This document shows positions 38,401 through 49,101 of a stretch of 64,000 nucleotides of DNA, piece after piece; within the stretch, counting starts at the first letter, position 1, and each line of letters opens with the position of its first letter. The translations under genes and the position numbers were made by a program. Under the pieces are notes generated by a model. It worked only from the letters and a program-made list of their open reading frames with translations. It had not been told where the DNA came from and made no database searches. The stretch lies in assembly GCA_951217055.1 (NCBI GenBank), contig OX578276.1, positions 150,903,388 through 150,967,387 of the forward strand. Reading direction: 5' to 3'. The stretch is from Gerris lacustris. Lineage: Eukaryota > Arthropoda > Insecta > Hemiptera > Gerridae.

Positions 38401-39455
38401 AGCATGGAAGAACGAACCTTAATTGAACCTAGCGGCTAGGAGTATTAATAGTAGTAGCATGGAAGAACGAACCTTAATTGAGCCTAGCGACTAGTAGTAA
38501 TAATAGTAGTAGCATGGAAGAACGAACCTTAATGGAACCTAGCGACTAGGAGTAATAATAGTAGTAGCATGGGAGAACGAACCCCTTGATTGAACCTAGC
38601 GACTAGGAGTAATAATAGTAGTAGCATGGAAGAACGAACCTTAATTGAACCTAGCGGCTAGGAGTATTAATAGTAGTAGCATGGAAGAACGAACCTTAAT
38701 TGAGCCTAGCGACTAGTAGTAATAATAGTAGTAGCATGGAAGAACGAACCTTAATGGAACCTAGCGACTAGGAGTAATAATAGTAGTAGCATGGGAGAAC
38801 GAACCCCTTGATTGAACCTAGCGACTAGGAGTAATAATAGTAGTAGCATGGAAGAACGAACTTTAATTGAACCTAGCGGCTAGGAGTAATAATAGTAGTA
38901 GCATGGGAGAACGAACCCCTTAATTGAACCTAGCGACTAGGAGTACTAATAGTAGTAGCATGGAAGAACGAACCTTAATGGAACCTAGCGACTAGGAGCA
39001 ATAATAGTAGTAGCATGGAAGAACGAACCTTAATTGAACCTAGCGGCTAGGAGTAATAATAGTAGTAGCATGGAAGAACGAACCTTAATTGAACCTAGCG
39101 ACTAGTAGTAATAATAGTAGTAGCATGGGAGAACGAACCTTAATGGAACCTAGCGACTAGGAGTAATAATAGTAGTAGCATGGGAGAACGAACCCCTTGA
39201 TTGAACCTAGCGACTAGGAGTAATAATAGTAGTAGCATGGAAGAACGAACTTTAATTGAACCTAGCGGCTAGGAGTAATAATAGTAGTAGCATGGGAGAA
39301 CGAACCCCTTAATTGAACCTAGCGACTAGGAGTACTAATAGTAGTAGCATGGAAGAACGAACCTTAATGGAACCTAGCGACTAGGAGCAATAATAGTAGT
39401 AGCATGGGAGAACGAACCCCTTGATTGAACCTAGCAGTAGTAATAGTGTTAGCAT
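29440..39455. repeat. ~10-kb minisatellite, 50- and 55-bp unit families
   Basis: About 190 tandem units. The 50-bp type (core CACCTTGTTTGAACCTAGCA, then GTAGGAACAGTAGTAGCATGG or GTAGTAATAGTGGTAGCATGG) fills 29440-31960 and recurs in blocks. The 55-bp type (CTTAATTGAACCTAGCGACT, then AGGAGTAATAATAGTAGTAG and CATGG) dominates 32020-39400. Variants alternate in dimers and larger blocks. ORFs on either strand here are open only because of unit periodicity. It lies within the Gasp 'b' intron. Confidence 0.97.
31971..37633. repeat. Higher-order tandem duplication, 2,782-bp period
   Basis: The unusual junction sequence AAGAGTACCCGCCCCTTG at 31971 recurs at 34753 (offset 2,782) and, as ACCCACCCC, at 37634 (offset 2,881, about two extra 50-bp units). 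Marker variants GGAGCAATAATAG (33052 to 35834; 34432 to 37214) and the GCATTGGGAACG deletion variant (33521 to 36303) keep the same 2,782-bp spacing. Smaller blocks of about 1,059, 721 and 389 bp follow to 39384. Confidence 0.93.
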
Positions 39456-39456
39456 A

Positions 39457-40240
39457 GACCCAAGTAGCACGTTTTTGTTTAAAGGACATCCACAGAACCA
39501 GTCACTTAGTCCAACGACACATCCCGTGGATGGTAAAATTTTTGATTTTTGACGTCTTATGGTTGACCTAATGTCCGCCCTTCTAACACCCTGGGGACTT
39601 CCATAGCATGTCCAGTGGGATATGCTATGGATAGTTTTGCTATGGACATATTCTGGATGCTTAAAATGTAAATGTTTAAAATAATGAAAATGTTGTGACA
39701 ATTGCCATATGGATTCTCAGTTACAGCCCCTTATGTTATTTCTTAGGTAATAAGATTAAGTACTAGAAGTTGTATGTTATCCCAGTGAGATTTGAACCCG
39801 GTACCTCCTGAATGTCAGTCTACCACTGTATCGACTCAGCTATGAGACATTGCCGACTTAGGGCAACTGAAAATGAATAGTTTAACCTTACACCATAAAT
39901 ATATAACTTTTATTAATTTTTTGAGGATTGCTCATTAATAAATAATTTGAGGATTGTTCATTATAGCTTTCACTGAAACATCATTCATGGTATAACGTAA
40001 ATAAATCCATTTCTAATTAATCTGTTAACATTTTTTAATACAAGCAAAAAGCTATAGAAATTATAACTCATCCATAGGATACCCTTAACTGGACATCCCG
40101 TTAAGGATATCCATAGGACATCCTTAGGTTGACCCAATGAGGCATCCAAAACTTGATAACCATAGAGGAACCCATGGACCAATGATTATGGACAGGCTCA
40201 AATCTGGACAAAAGGATATTCCAGGGATGTCTTTTGGATC
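39457..40240 (-). mobile_element. Dispersed ATCC-rich element inserted between minisatellite arrays
   Basis: The ends CCCAAGTAGCACG and, reverse-complemented, CCCAAGTACACAGC suggest terminal inverted repeats. The interior has repeated GGATATCC and AGGACATCC motifs. The inverse copy is in pieces at 23485-26680. It separates the 50/55-bp array from the 48-bp array. The tRNA-like segment at 39777-39850 lies inside. Confidence 0.65.
39777..39850 (-). repeat. tRNA-like sequence (SINE head or tRNA pseudogene)
   Basis: On the minus strand TCATAGCTGAGTCGATACAG includes a good box A (TAGCTGAGTCG), and ACCGGGTTCAAATCTCACTG includes a box B, about 50 nt apart. The cloverleaf pairs only in part, so I prefer a tRNA-derived repeat over a functional tRNA. 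Confidence 0.5.
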
Positions 40241-40249
40241 AGCTGTGTA

Positions 40250-41275
40250 CTTGGGGAGGGTCGAACACCTTGTTGGAACCTAGCAGTAGAAATAATACTA
40301 GAATAGGAGGATAAATCACTTGTTGGAACCTAGCTGTAGTGGTTGTAGCAGAACGGGGAGGATGAGCGGAAAAGACAAACCACTTGTTGAACCCAGCAAT
40401 ATTAGTAGTAGAACGGGGAGGATAAATCACTTTTTGGAACCTAGTAGTATTAGTATTAGAACGGGGAGGTTTAATCACTTTTTGGAACCTATTAGTAATA
40501 GTAGTAGAACGGGGAGGATGCATCACATTTTGACATCTAGTAGTATTAGTAGTAGAACGGGGAGGATGAATCATTTTTTGGAACCTAACAGTATTAGTAG
40601 TAGAACGGTGAGGATGAATTACTTCTTGGAACCTAGCAGTAGTAGAAGTACGGGGAGGATGAATCACTTTTTGGAACCTAACAGTATTAGTTGTAGAACG
40701 GGGAGGATTAATCACTCTTTGGAACTTAACTGTAGTAGCAGTAGTAGAGGAACGGGGAGGATGAATAACTTTTTGGAACCTAGCCTTATTAGTAGTAGAA
40801 CGGGGAGGATGAATAACTTTTTGGAACCTAGCCTTATTAGTAGTAGAACGGGGAGGATGAATCTTTTTCTGGAATCTAACAGTATTAGTAGTAGAACAGG
40901 GGAGGATGAATAACTTTTTGAAACCTAGCCTTATTAGTAGTAGAACGGGGAGGATGAATAACTTTTTGGAACCTAGCCTTATTAGTAGTAGAACGGGGAG
41001 GATGAATCTTTTTCTGGAATCTAACAGTATTAGTAGTAGAACAGGGGAGGATGAATCACTTTTTGGAACCTAGCAGCAGTAGAGGAACGGGGAGGATGAA
41101 TCACTTTTTGGAGCCTAACAGTATTAGTTGTAGAACGAGGAGGATTAATCACTTTTTGAAACTTAACTGTAGTAGCAACAGTAGAGGAACGGGGAGGATG
41201 AATAACTTTTTGGAACCTAGCAGTATTAGTCGTAGAACAGGGGAGGAAGAATCACTTTTTGAACCTAGCAGTAGG
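40250..41275. repeat. 48-bp minisatellite related to the large array
   Basis: About 21 units of GAACGGGGAGGATGAATCAC then TTTTTGGAACCTAGCAGTAT and TAGTAGTA. GGAACCTAGCAGTA matches the core of the 50-bp units at 29.4-39.4 kb, so the two arrays probably share an origin. Because 48 is a multiple of three, both strands stay open for long stretches (plus 40320-40913, 41051-41341; minus 40239-40715), giving a 16-residue repeat (NHFLEPSSISSRTGRM). I treat those frames as non-genic. Confidence 0.92.
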
Positions 41276-42152
41276 AACCTTGGAGTTAACTACATATTGG
41301 GTCCTTTTTATAAACCCCTTATGGAAGTTGAGCTACTTTAATCACTTATTGTACCACTTGATGTAAGCCATATAAAGTCCCTTATCAAACCCGTGACTTC
41401 GAACTTCATTCATAGTTGGCCTAGCAAAAGGTACTAATTATTTTAGGACCATGGCTACTCAGAACCCGTTTGAATATTACCTATGTCTAAAATGTAAGTT
41501 AAACTACTGCTGACTATTTACACTTTATAAATCTTTCTCTGAGTACCATATTGGGTAGTTGTTCACCAAGGTGTTTTAGAGGTTGGGCTATGGTCACACT
41601 TGACCCAACATCTTCTGCGTGTAGATGAAAAATCAAAGACTTGAATCACAAGGTGGTCAAAGTGCAAGCGTCTTTCCTTGGCATATTCGGCAGGGAAAAC
41701 AATTTTGTGTATTTGATAATGTATATAAGTAATTTGTTCGTGATCGCATCACTTTTTTTTACTGATATTTTCTAACTATTTTCCACCAGACTTACCTATG
41801 TTATAACTTTTAATGGGGCAGGAAACTTCTTATTATAGGGACAAATATTGTGATTACATGGTTTTCGGTGAGGGGGGTCTCTTCCTTGGAGGCACCTGGG
41901 CTTAGGCCCGACTTGAAGAAGATAACTGTGGATAAGAAGGGTATAACCAGATGTCTGCTGGGTTATTATGTTTCTCCTGCCAAACTCAGTTAGTGAGACA
42001 GTAGGTGTTGAACTAGAAAGGATTTAGCTCATCTTAGTTTTTGATCTTTCAAGCATTTATCATAGTTGCTGCGGCTATACAAGCAAACCTAGGCCTTAGG
42101 CCCTTGACTTGAAGAAGAAATTGCTCAAGTGCCAGACAAAAGTCGCTTGAGA
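41276..42152. other. Mixed-composition intronic DNA, nothing recognised
   Basis: GGCTTAGGCCCGACTTGAAG near 41909 and GGCCTTAGGCCCTTGACTTG near 42092 are related segments, so part of this may be a duplicated repeat. No open frame or paired ends seen. Confidence 0.45.
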
Positions 42153-42668
42153 GTCTGAAACAATGGTGGATTTAGGGGAGGGGGTAACAGGGGTCATGAT
42201 CTCCACTCAAATTTCAAAAATGCAATATAATTTTATATTTTTCTTAATTTTTCAATTGATAATCATTGTAACATAACTGTATTTGTATTTTGGGAAGAAT
42301 GTACTTTATTACTACGTTTTTATTAGCTTGCTTTCTTGTTTGTTGTACTGTTTTCTATTTCGGTAGTATATGTCATATTTCTCTTCTCCAACGTAACAAT
42401 AGTAAATAGGGCATTCTTCAAATAATCGAGTTGATGTAATACCATGTATACGACATTGACATTACATTTATTTGTGTTGCTGCATATTTCAGCTTAACAA
42501 AATTTCCGTGTATTAACAATAAAACTAAACACTGATTAGTTTTTGTGTAAAGATGTACTTAATCGTTCGGTCTCAACAGTTTGTTTTACATAAATAAACT
42601 AATGTGTTGAATGCAATTATTTTCTTGATTTTACCTCTTTTGTAAATTAACAAATTTGATCATATTAT

Positions 42669-43188
42669 AGTCAGGGTGCCCATAGGCAAAAAAGTCAATT
42701 ATACATACTCTTTCCAAACCTTTGTGTATGGCTTGTTTAGGCCAAGTCTGACACCTTTTTCCTCTGACTTTTTTTGGTTTTGGGGCGTTTTTCATTATTT
42801 GGGCCCAACAACTTTGACGCCTCACTGGAAAATCGAAAAAAGTTCTGCGTCAGACAATATTAAAATGTTGAGTTATAGGGTTCAAATAATGTATTGAGAA
42901 AATCATCTGGTTATTAATCATTAATTAATATTAATTACTATCCAGCTGATTTTCTCAAGATACATTATTTGAACCCTATAACTCAATATTTTAATATTGT
43001 CTGACGCAGAACATTTTCCGATTTTCCAGTCTGAGGCGTCAAAGTTATAGGGTCCAAATAATGAAAAACGCCCCAAAACCAAAAAAGTCACAGAGGAAAA
43101 CGGTGTCAGACTTGGCCTAAACAATCCATACAAAAAGGTTTGGAAAGAGTATGTATAATTGATTTTTTTGCCTATGGGCACCCTGACT
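42669..43188. mobile_element. Foldback element, 520 bp, near-perfect palindrome
   Basis: The two arms of about 240 bp are reverse complements from the very ends (AGTCAGGGTGCCCATAGGCA / TGCCTATGGGCACCCTGACT) nearly to the centre at about 42930. The 5-bp direct repeat ATTAT flanks it at 42664-42668 and 43189-43193. The mirrored ORFs on both strands are one sequence read twice, and neither shows a known domain. Confidence 0.85.
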
Positions 43189-43221
43189 ATTATGTTAATT
43201 AATTATAGATATATATATATT

Positions 43222-43493
43222 TTTAAATCAAATTATAATTATTATTAAAAACGGGAGATATAGAGAGAAAAATAGACTTCAGCGCCGGGACTCGAACCAT
43301 GTGCCTTTATATTGACAGAGGAAATTATTCTTCAGTGTAGCTTAGTTGGCAAGAGCACTATACTGGAAATATAGAGACCCGTGGTTCGAGTCCCGGCGCT
43401 GGAGTATATTTTTCTCTGTCTATCTCCCGTTGTTAATAATAATTATAATTTGATTTAAATTAAAATTTAACTTTCCGTTGTATGAATACTACC
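43222..43493. mobile_element. tRNA-like foldback element, copy with best box A/B
   Basis: The outer arms (CAAATTATAATTATTATTAA ... and the inverse) are followed by the A-C-G-G-G-A-G block and an inner palindrome containing a tRNA-like core. On the plus strand box A TAGCTTAGTTGG is at 43338-43349 and box B GGTTCGAGTCC at 43383-43393. Between them CTATACTGGAAATATAG forms a perfect 5-bp anticodon-like stem with a 7-nt loop (GGA at the anticodon position). The T-stem is mispaired, so it is unlikely to be a working tRNA. The left arm holds the inverse of the 3' half. Confidence 0.75.
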
Positions 43494-43913
43494 AAAAACT
43501 TAAAAATAATTGTTTTTTTAAACGGTAATGATACAGCCAAATAAGCACCCAGCATATTTTTAATAACTAATTTAGTAAGCCTCAAAGATAAAAAATACTT
43601 TTATGTAAGTTATTGTAAACCATTACCAATAAATTATTTTCATACTTTCTTTGTTGTATGAGACTTTATAATATAAAATTCTTTTAAATTCCAAATTGGC
43701 AAAAGTAATCTATTCTCCATTGTTAAATTTCTTAAATGTTTAAAATTGTTCAATTTTTACAGGTGTAAAATTATATAAATTGAAAATTTTTAAAATGAAA
43801 TTTTAGGTTCAAAGTCTTAAAAACGTGTTTTTTTTTTATTTAAAAAAAAACAGGGAATACACCCCCCTCCCAGAACCCCGGAAGTGACCCCCTCAAACTA
43901 AAATCCACCCCTA

Positions 43914-45235
43914 GTCTGAAAGTCTGACGTTTGCTATTGAGCTTGCAATTCAATCTGCGTACTAACTCTCCAACAACCAACTTCAAAGCAACTAAAGTGT
44001 CAGTTGTGTCCTGGCCATCGAGCGATTAGTCTCGCATTGTGTTCACTATTTTATAAATTAACAATGTCATTATCAAGGGTTTTGCCAGCCAAGTCAATGA
44101 AGTAATCTGTAACATCTCTTAATTGAGATATTTTTGTTTTTAGGAGAGTTGCGTCAGTGAATGAAGAATATGCAATGCGACTCTCATACAACTGACGCAA
44201 AATTAGACATGTTGCTGTTAATTGCCTTAGAGGACAAAGAGCCTTAGAGTTACTATATTTTATGAAATATAAAATATATAAATGTGAAATTTCGAGAATT
44301 AGTTGCGTTTGCTAAGTTCACTAGAACAAAAGAAGTTACAGGTTTAGGGGCAACTTCAGCATAAATAAATTTGTGGGACGAAGTAATCTGGGAGGGCGTT
44401 CAGAAGGGGGTGCTGCGGCTGTGCCTGCTCGATTTGGCGGCATTTGGATGTATTAGCCCATTTTTGGTCCCCTATAAGTTTTAATCTTCTTCGCCCATTT
44501 GCATCTTTTCTATATGCTCACAAACATACATATACTTAGACCTATATCTTTAATACACTTCTATTTTTATAAAGAAATTTAGATGGTTTCTCTAAATTAG
44601 CAAACACATAATTTCAACCGCCTGCACTCTTTAAATTTTGCTAAATTGATACTTTTATTCGTGTAAAAAATCAATTCAAATTTGACAGATTTAAAAGTAG
44701 TTTGCTAATCAGTAAGGGATTGCTAATCAGTAAGTAGTTTGCTAATCATGTGTTTTGCGTATCACATCACGTATAATTTATTGATTTTATGAAATATAGT
44801 CTATTATTGTCTAATTTATTTAATTTTCCTTCCTTTTTTGCTTCCAAACTTACCGAAGGCAAAAAAGTTATTTGATCGTTCTGTAGAACGAAAATATTCT
44901 ATGACTCTGAACAATAATAATTAGCCCATTATTGGTCCCATATAAGTTTCAATCTTCTGGGCCTATTCGTTTCTCATCCACATTTGAAGCAAAATTTGAA
45001 TGTTTTTTTGACGAAATGGCATAAAAAATTAACCACTTTCCACAAGTGTTATATATTTTTGTAATCTACTCTTCAATACCTTTCATTTGATACCCCACTC
45101 AAAATTTTAAAAAATATGTTTTCCCCGTGATAGGAATTAGCCGCCATTTTGGAATCCCAGATAATTTGATCAAGTTGCTATTCTTATTTTTTCTTTGGCC
45201 CATCAGACCGCACATTTTACTTTTTTTTATATATA
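43914..45235. other. Intronic DNA with dispersed repeat
   Basis: The segment at about 45010-45150 (AATGGCATAAAAAATTAACC ... GCCGCCATTTTGGAAT) is repeated at about 45585-45770. A short inverted pair AGTTGCGTCAGTGAATGAAG / ACTGACGCAA is near 44148-44210. No gene seen. Confidence 0.5.
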
Positions 45236-45502
45236 TTTTTATTTTAATCAAATTATAATTATTATTAACTACGGGAAACAGACAGAGAAAAATAGACTCC
45301 AGCGCGGGGATTTGAACCACCGGCCTCTATATTTCCAGTATAGCGCTCTAGTTGGTTAGAGCGCTATACTGGGGAAATATAGAGGCCGGTGGTTCAAATC
45401 CCCGCGCTGGAGTCTATTTTTCTCTGTCTGTTTCCCGTAGTTAATAATAATTATAATTTGATTTAAATTAAAATTTAATCGTTCCGTAGTATGAATACTA
45501 CT
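45236..45502. mobile_element. tRNA-like foldback element, near-symmetric copy
   Basis: Palindrome with both arms carrying the tRNA 3' half: GGATTTGAACCACCGGCC on the left and GGCCGGTGGTTCAAATCC on the right. The right arm has a box B, and the centre AGCGCTCTAGTTGGTTAGAG supplies a box A-like segment. The outer arms end in CCGTAGTATGAATACTAC. The arms are nearly identical, which suggests recent formation or conversion. Confidence 0.8.
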
Positions 45503-46341
45503 AAAATTGTAAAATATGAATATATATTTTTAGTAACAGCAGTAATATAGTTTCAGGGGGGGACACGCAAAATTTTGATGTTTTTTTGACAAAATGGCAC
45601 GTAAAATTTAACAATTTCCACAAGTATTATATATTTTGGTAATCTTCTCTTTAAATGAATGGGGTATAAAATGAAAGGTAAACACCTTTTATTTGATACC
45701 CAACTAAAAAAAAGTTAAATTTAAAAACAATATTTTTTTCGCGTGACGTGAATTATCCGCCATTTTGGATTTGAATAGCTCTTAATTTTGAGTTCGCTAT
45801 ATTTTTCCTGTGTGTGTGCATCAAAACGATCTTTAATACTGGAAAGTTTCATGTTTTTATCTCTTTTGATTCAAAAGTTATTGGAACCGTACAGAGTGAC
45901 AGACAGACACAGGAGCGAAACTATAAGGGTTTCTTTTTTTGGTTTTACCAACGAAACCCTAAAAATGATTGAACCCCTAAACATAATTGGTTTTGTTGTA
46001 AATCAATCTACTTTGGAGGCTTGTTACTCCACTCGGAGGAGCTCGGAACGAAAAAAATTCTCTGTAGTACCAAGTGTACTACTGTATCTCCAAAGTGTCT
46101 TTTTCAAGATAATATTTTTTATTCGATTTGGTCGTCACGAAAAAAAGTGCTCTTAATAACAGTATACCCTATCAAATACACCTTTTTTGGCACTAGAGGG
46201 CACTGCAGAGGTCGGATCCAAAAAACACTTATCTGCGTCACTTCAAGCCCTACAAGATAGGCTAGGTAATTTTTTATTTTTAACTTACATTATGACAGAA
46301 ATATCGCCTTAACAAAAAATTCTGAATTTCATATTTTACGA
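45503..46341. other. Dispersed repeat fragments
   Basis: Contains the second copy of the GCCGCCATTTTGG repeat. A GACAGACAGACACAGGAGCG / CTATAAGGGTTTCTTTTTTG block (about 45898-45940) is of a kind widespread in insect repeats. The 122-residue frame at 45788-46156 spans this repeat and I do not regard it as a gene. Confidence 0.45.
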
Positions 46342-46590
46342 TTTTGGTAGTATTCATACTACAGAAAGATTAAATTTTAATTTAAATCAAATTATAATTA
46401 TTATTAACTACGGGAAACAGACAGAGAAAAATACACTCCAGCGCCGGGATTTGAACCACGGGCCTCTATATTTCCAATATAGGGGCCTCTATATTTCCAA
46501 TATAGAGGCCCGTGGTTCAAATCCCGGCGCTGGAGTGTATTTTTCTCTGTCTGTTTCCCGTAGTTAATAATAATTATAATTTGATTTAAA
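46342..46590. mobile_element. tRNA-like foldback element, core-shortened copy
   Basis: The left end includes the full outer arm (TGGTAGTATTCATACTAC ...). The centre has GGGCCTCTATATTTCCAATA directly repeated before the inverse arm with GGTTCAAATCCCGGCGCTGG. Box A is lost and box B is retained on both arms. Confidence 0.78.
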
Positions 46591-47276
46591 AACAAAAAAA
46601 TCTGTAGTTAAATCAGATAGTGTACATATTTCATATGAAAAGAAAAACAGGGGGGAGGGGATTAAGTAAATTTGACTAAAATAGGTTTTAAAAGCATAAA
46701 ATCATTAAAGCATATGAAATAGGACGCGAGGGAGCTATGTGCAAATTCTTTTTAGGATTTTGTCACTCTTTAAACAGATCAAGTAAAATATTACCTTGTA
46801 TTTGTTTAAAAATTATTAAGAAGAACAGGAAAACGAAGAAAAAACCAAAAGAAGAAGATGAAGAAGAAGAAATAGAATATAAAACTAAACTGAAGAAGTA
46901 AAGGTTACAATATGTAAACATTGTTAGTTTGATATCATTCTTGTTATCGTTCGTGCAAAAAGTATTAAAATTATTTCAAAGAGAAATATATAAAAACAAA
47001 CACAGATTTTCATGCTTAGAATAAAAAGAAAAACAAAAAGAACAAATAACCACACTCCAAAACATAGTAAAAATCATATCTTAAAAGTCATCCAATCGGT
47101 AATAAATGTCTTAAACTGATATATTTATTCTAATTTCACTTAAGTAATATACTTATTTTACTAAGTTTACAATTTAAGGATTTCGTTTTCACTGAATGAG
47201 GAATAATTGTTTGTTATGGTTAGACCAAGTAAGCAGAGTTGATTGTTTGAAGATTCTTATTAAGGTAAGGAGGTCC
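46591..47276. other. AT-rich intronic DNA
   Basis: A-rich with (GAA)n near 46840-46875. No gene or paired repeat recognised. Confidence 0.55.
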
Positions 47277-47660
47277 AAATATTTATCCTTTATCCTTTGA
47301 AGGATCAAATATCTATCCTTTGGAGGATAAAATATCTATCCTTTGGGGTATAAAATATCTATCCTTTTGAGGATAAAATATCTATCCTTTTGAGGATAAA
47401 ATATGTATCCTTTTGAGGATAAAATATGTATCCTTTGGGGGATAAAATATCTATCCTTTGGGGATAAAATATCTATCCTTTTGAGGATAAAATATCTATC
47501 CTTTTGAGGATAAAATATCTATCCTTTTGAGGATAAAATATCTATCCTTTTGAGGATAAAATATCTATCCTTTGGAAGATCAAATATCCACCCTTTGGAG
47601 GATTAAACATCTATCTTTTTGGAGTACCAAATATCTATTTTTTAGAGTTCCAAATATCTA
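47277..47660. repeat. 23-24-bp minisatellite
   Basis: About 16 tandem units of ATCCTTTTGAGGATAAAATA + TCT. Each unit contains the self-complementary pair ATCCTTTTGAGGAT, so each can form a small hairpin. The unit degenerates toward 47660. Confidence 0.93.
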
Positions 47661-48941
47661 TTTTTTGGAGAACCAATACTTACGAGTTTCAAAATTTGCT
47701 GATAAAATTGGTATAACAAACAGCTCACATTATATTATGCATAAAAAAAAATATATATTTGGGATCTCTCCCCATTTAGTGAAAAACCAATAATTAAAAT
47801 AAAAGTTACTCAATATTAAATAATAATAAATTAATACTAAAGAAGTAATAAATTGGGATTTTATAACTAAGAAAATAAAATAATAAAATACATATATATA
47901 AAAAAGAAAAACTTTAATGACAAAAAAAATAAAAATAAAATTCACAACTTTATAGAACACCGTAAAAGTAATAATAATAATAATGATAATAATCATAATA
48001 ATCATAATAATAATAATAATCATAATAATAATAATAATATAAAAATAATAATAATTTATAAAAATAAATTTAATTAGAATAATTTACAGTTTTTATTTTT
48101 AAATTTGAAAAAAAAAAATATATATAACTTAAGTTTACTGTACATTTTTATTATACTTAGTACAATGAAAAAAATACATGTTTTTTAATAAAAAGTGCAC
48201 AATTAAAAAGTTGTACCAATTTAAGAAACATAATTTTTTGTTTTATGAGTTTTTTAAAAAAAATTTTAACAAAATATTATAAGTTAATTTACTGTTTAAC
48301 ATAATAATTAAATAGTAATTTTATAAAATTACTGCAAATATGGCTGGTTTTTTAATGGTTACTTTTTTGGTCTTTATCTGGGAAATTATATTGTATTTCA
48401 TTTGCTCAAATTATTTAATTATTTAATTGATATTTAAGGTGAGGATAATTATTTTTTAAAAAATCTAGTCCAAAGGACCAAATTTAGGATTAAGATAAAA
48501 AATAGTCCGTTTGAAGGATCAAATTTAATCCTTAAAAGGACTAAATTTAAGAATTAAAATTTAGTCCAATAGAGGAGCAAATTTAAGATTATAATTTTAT
48601 TAGAATTATTTTGATTTACATAACGATCCTGCTCAAAGGACCAAATTTTATTTACTCAGGTATGGAATAATTTATTGATATTAATTTATATTTATACAAG
48701 TGATCGATCTTAAGATTATTTGTTGTATTCGGTGGCAGTAATTTAATACTGCCTTCTAAAAATTTGTTGATGAACTGTCGCTATAATATAATATATATAT
48801 ATATATTATTTAGGTTTTTTTTTATTTGTAAAATCATATGAATCAACTGATTCATTTTAAGGAAAAACTTTTTTTTTTTTTACAAAATCAAAAAATTTTG
48901 GGGGGAATTTAATTATATTGTTTATTTATTTTATCGCTAAA
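47661..48941. other. AT-rich DNA around the Gasp 'a' 3' end
   Basis: ATA/AAT trinucleotide runs at 47960-48060. A loose set of GGACCAAATTTARGAT-like motifs lies at 48470-48660. TTTATT at 48921-48930 reads AATAAA on the minus strand just after the exon 'a' stop and may serve as its poly(A) signal. Confidence 0.5.
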
Positions 48942-49101
48942 TTAGACTTCTTGGGGGCGGGATTGGGAAGGCCTGGGTTTGATGGATGATGGGGATGGAG
49001 ATTTGGATGAGTGGCCCCCACGACTTCCGCTTCCGACAGCTCCGCCGATAAGTTCAGATTTCCTGATGCTCTTGAGGTCCAGATCACCGTAGTAGTCCTC
49101 G
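48942..49101 (-). CDS. Gasp: Gasp alternative 3'-terminal exon 'a'
   Basis: The minus-strand acceptor TTTAACCACGTTCAG is followed by C-GAG-GAC-TAC..., coding EDYYGDLDLKSIRKSELIGG, then a Gly/Ser stretch and a basic Ser/Pro tail ending RPSQSRPQEV and TAA at 48942-48944 (52 residues). The first C completes the split codon TG|C, giving the sixth cysteine of domain 3. The YYGDLDLKSIRKSEL segment matches the C-terminus of insect Gasp/obstructor-C as I recall it. GC-rich codon use contrasts with the AT-rich surroundings. It is the nearer of two mutually exclusive terminal exons; the Ser/Pro/Arg-rich extension is absent from exon 'b'. Confidence 0.87.

Larger units (their letters stand above)
42161..43913. 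mobile_element. hAT-like non-autonomous element with nested palindromes
   Basis: A perfect 8-bp duplication GTCTGAAA lies at 42153-42160 and 43914-43921. The inner ends are related inverted repeats: left CAATGGTGGATTTAGGGG, right (reverse complement) TAGGGGTGGATTTTAG, and then GAGGGGGT in both. The 8-bp duplication suggests hAT. It carries the foldback at 42669-43188 and the tRNA-like foldback at 43222-43493. No transposase frame is seen. Confidence 0.75.

Noticed and set aside
29440..39455. Possible CRISPR-like array
   Set aside because: The units are contiguous near-identical repeats without unique spacers, in a eukaryotic intron; this is a minisatellite.
42631..43181. Three mirrored frames containing a GKKxNYTYSFQTF segment
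   Set aside because: They are the two arms of one palindrome read on both strands, with no known domain and frame differences between the arms.
43335..43408. Functional tRNA gene
   Set aside because: Boxes A and B and the anticodon-like stem are present, but the T-stem is mispaired and the sequence lies inside a repeated palindrome; a tRNA-like module is the safer call.
45788..46156. 122-residue plus-strand frame
   Set aside because: It overlaps a dispersed repeat block (GACAGACAGACACAGG / CTATAAGGGTTTC) and shows no recognisable domain.
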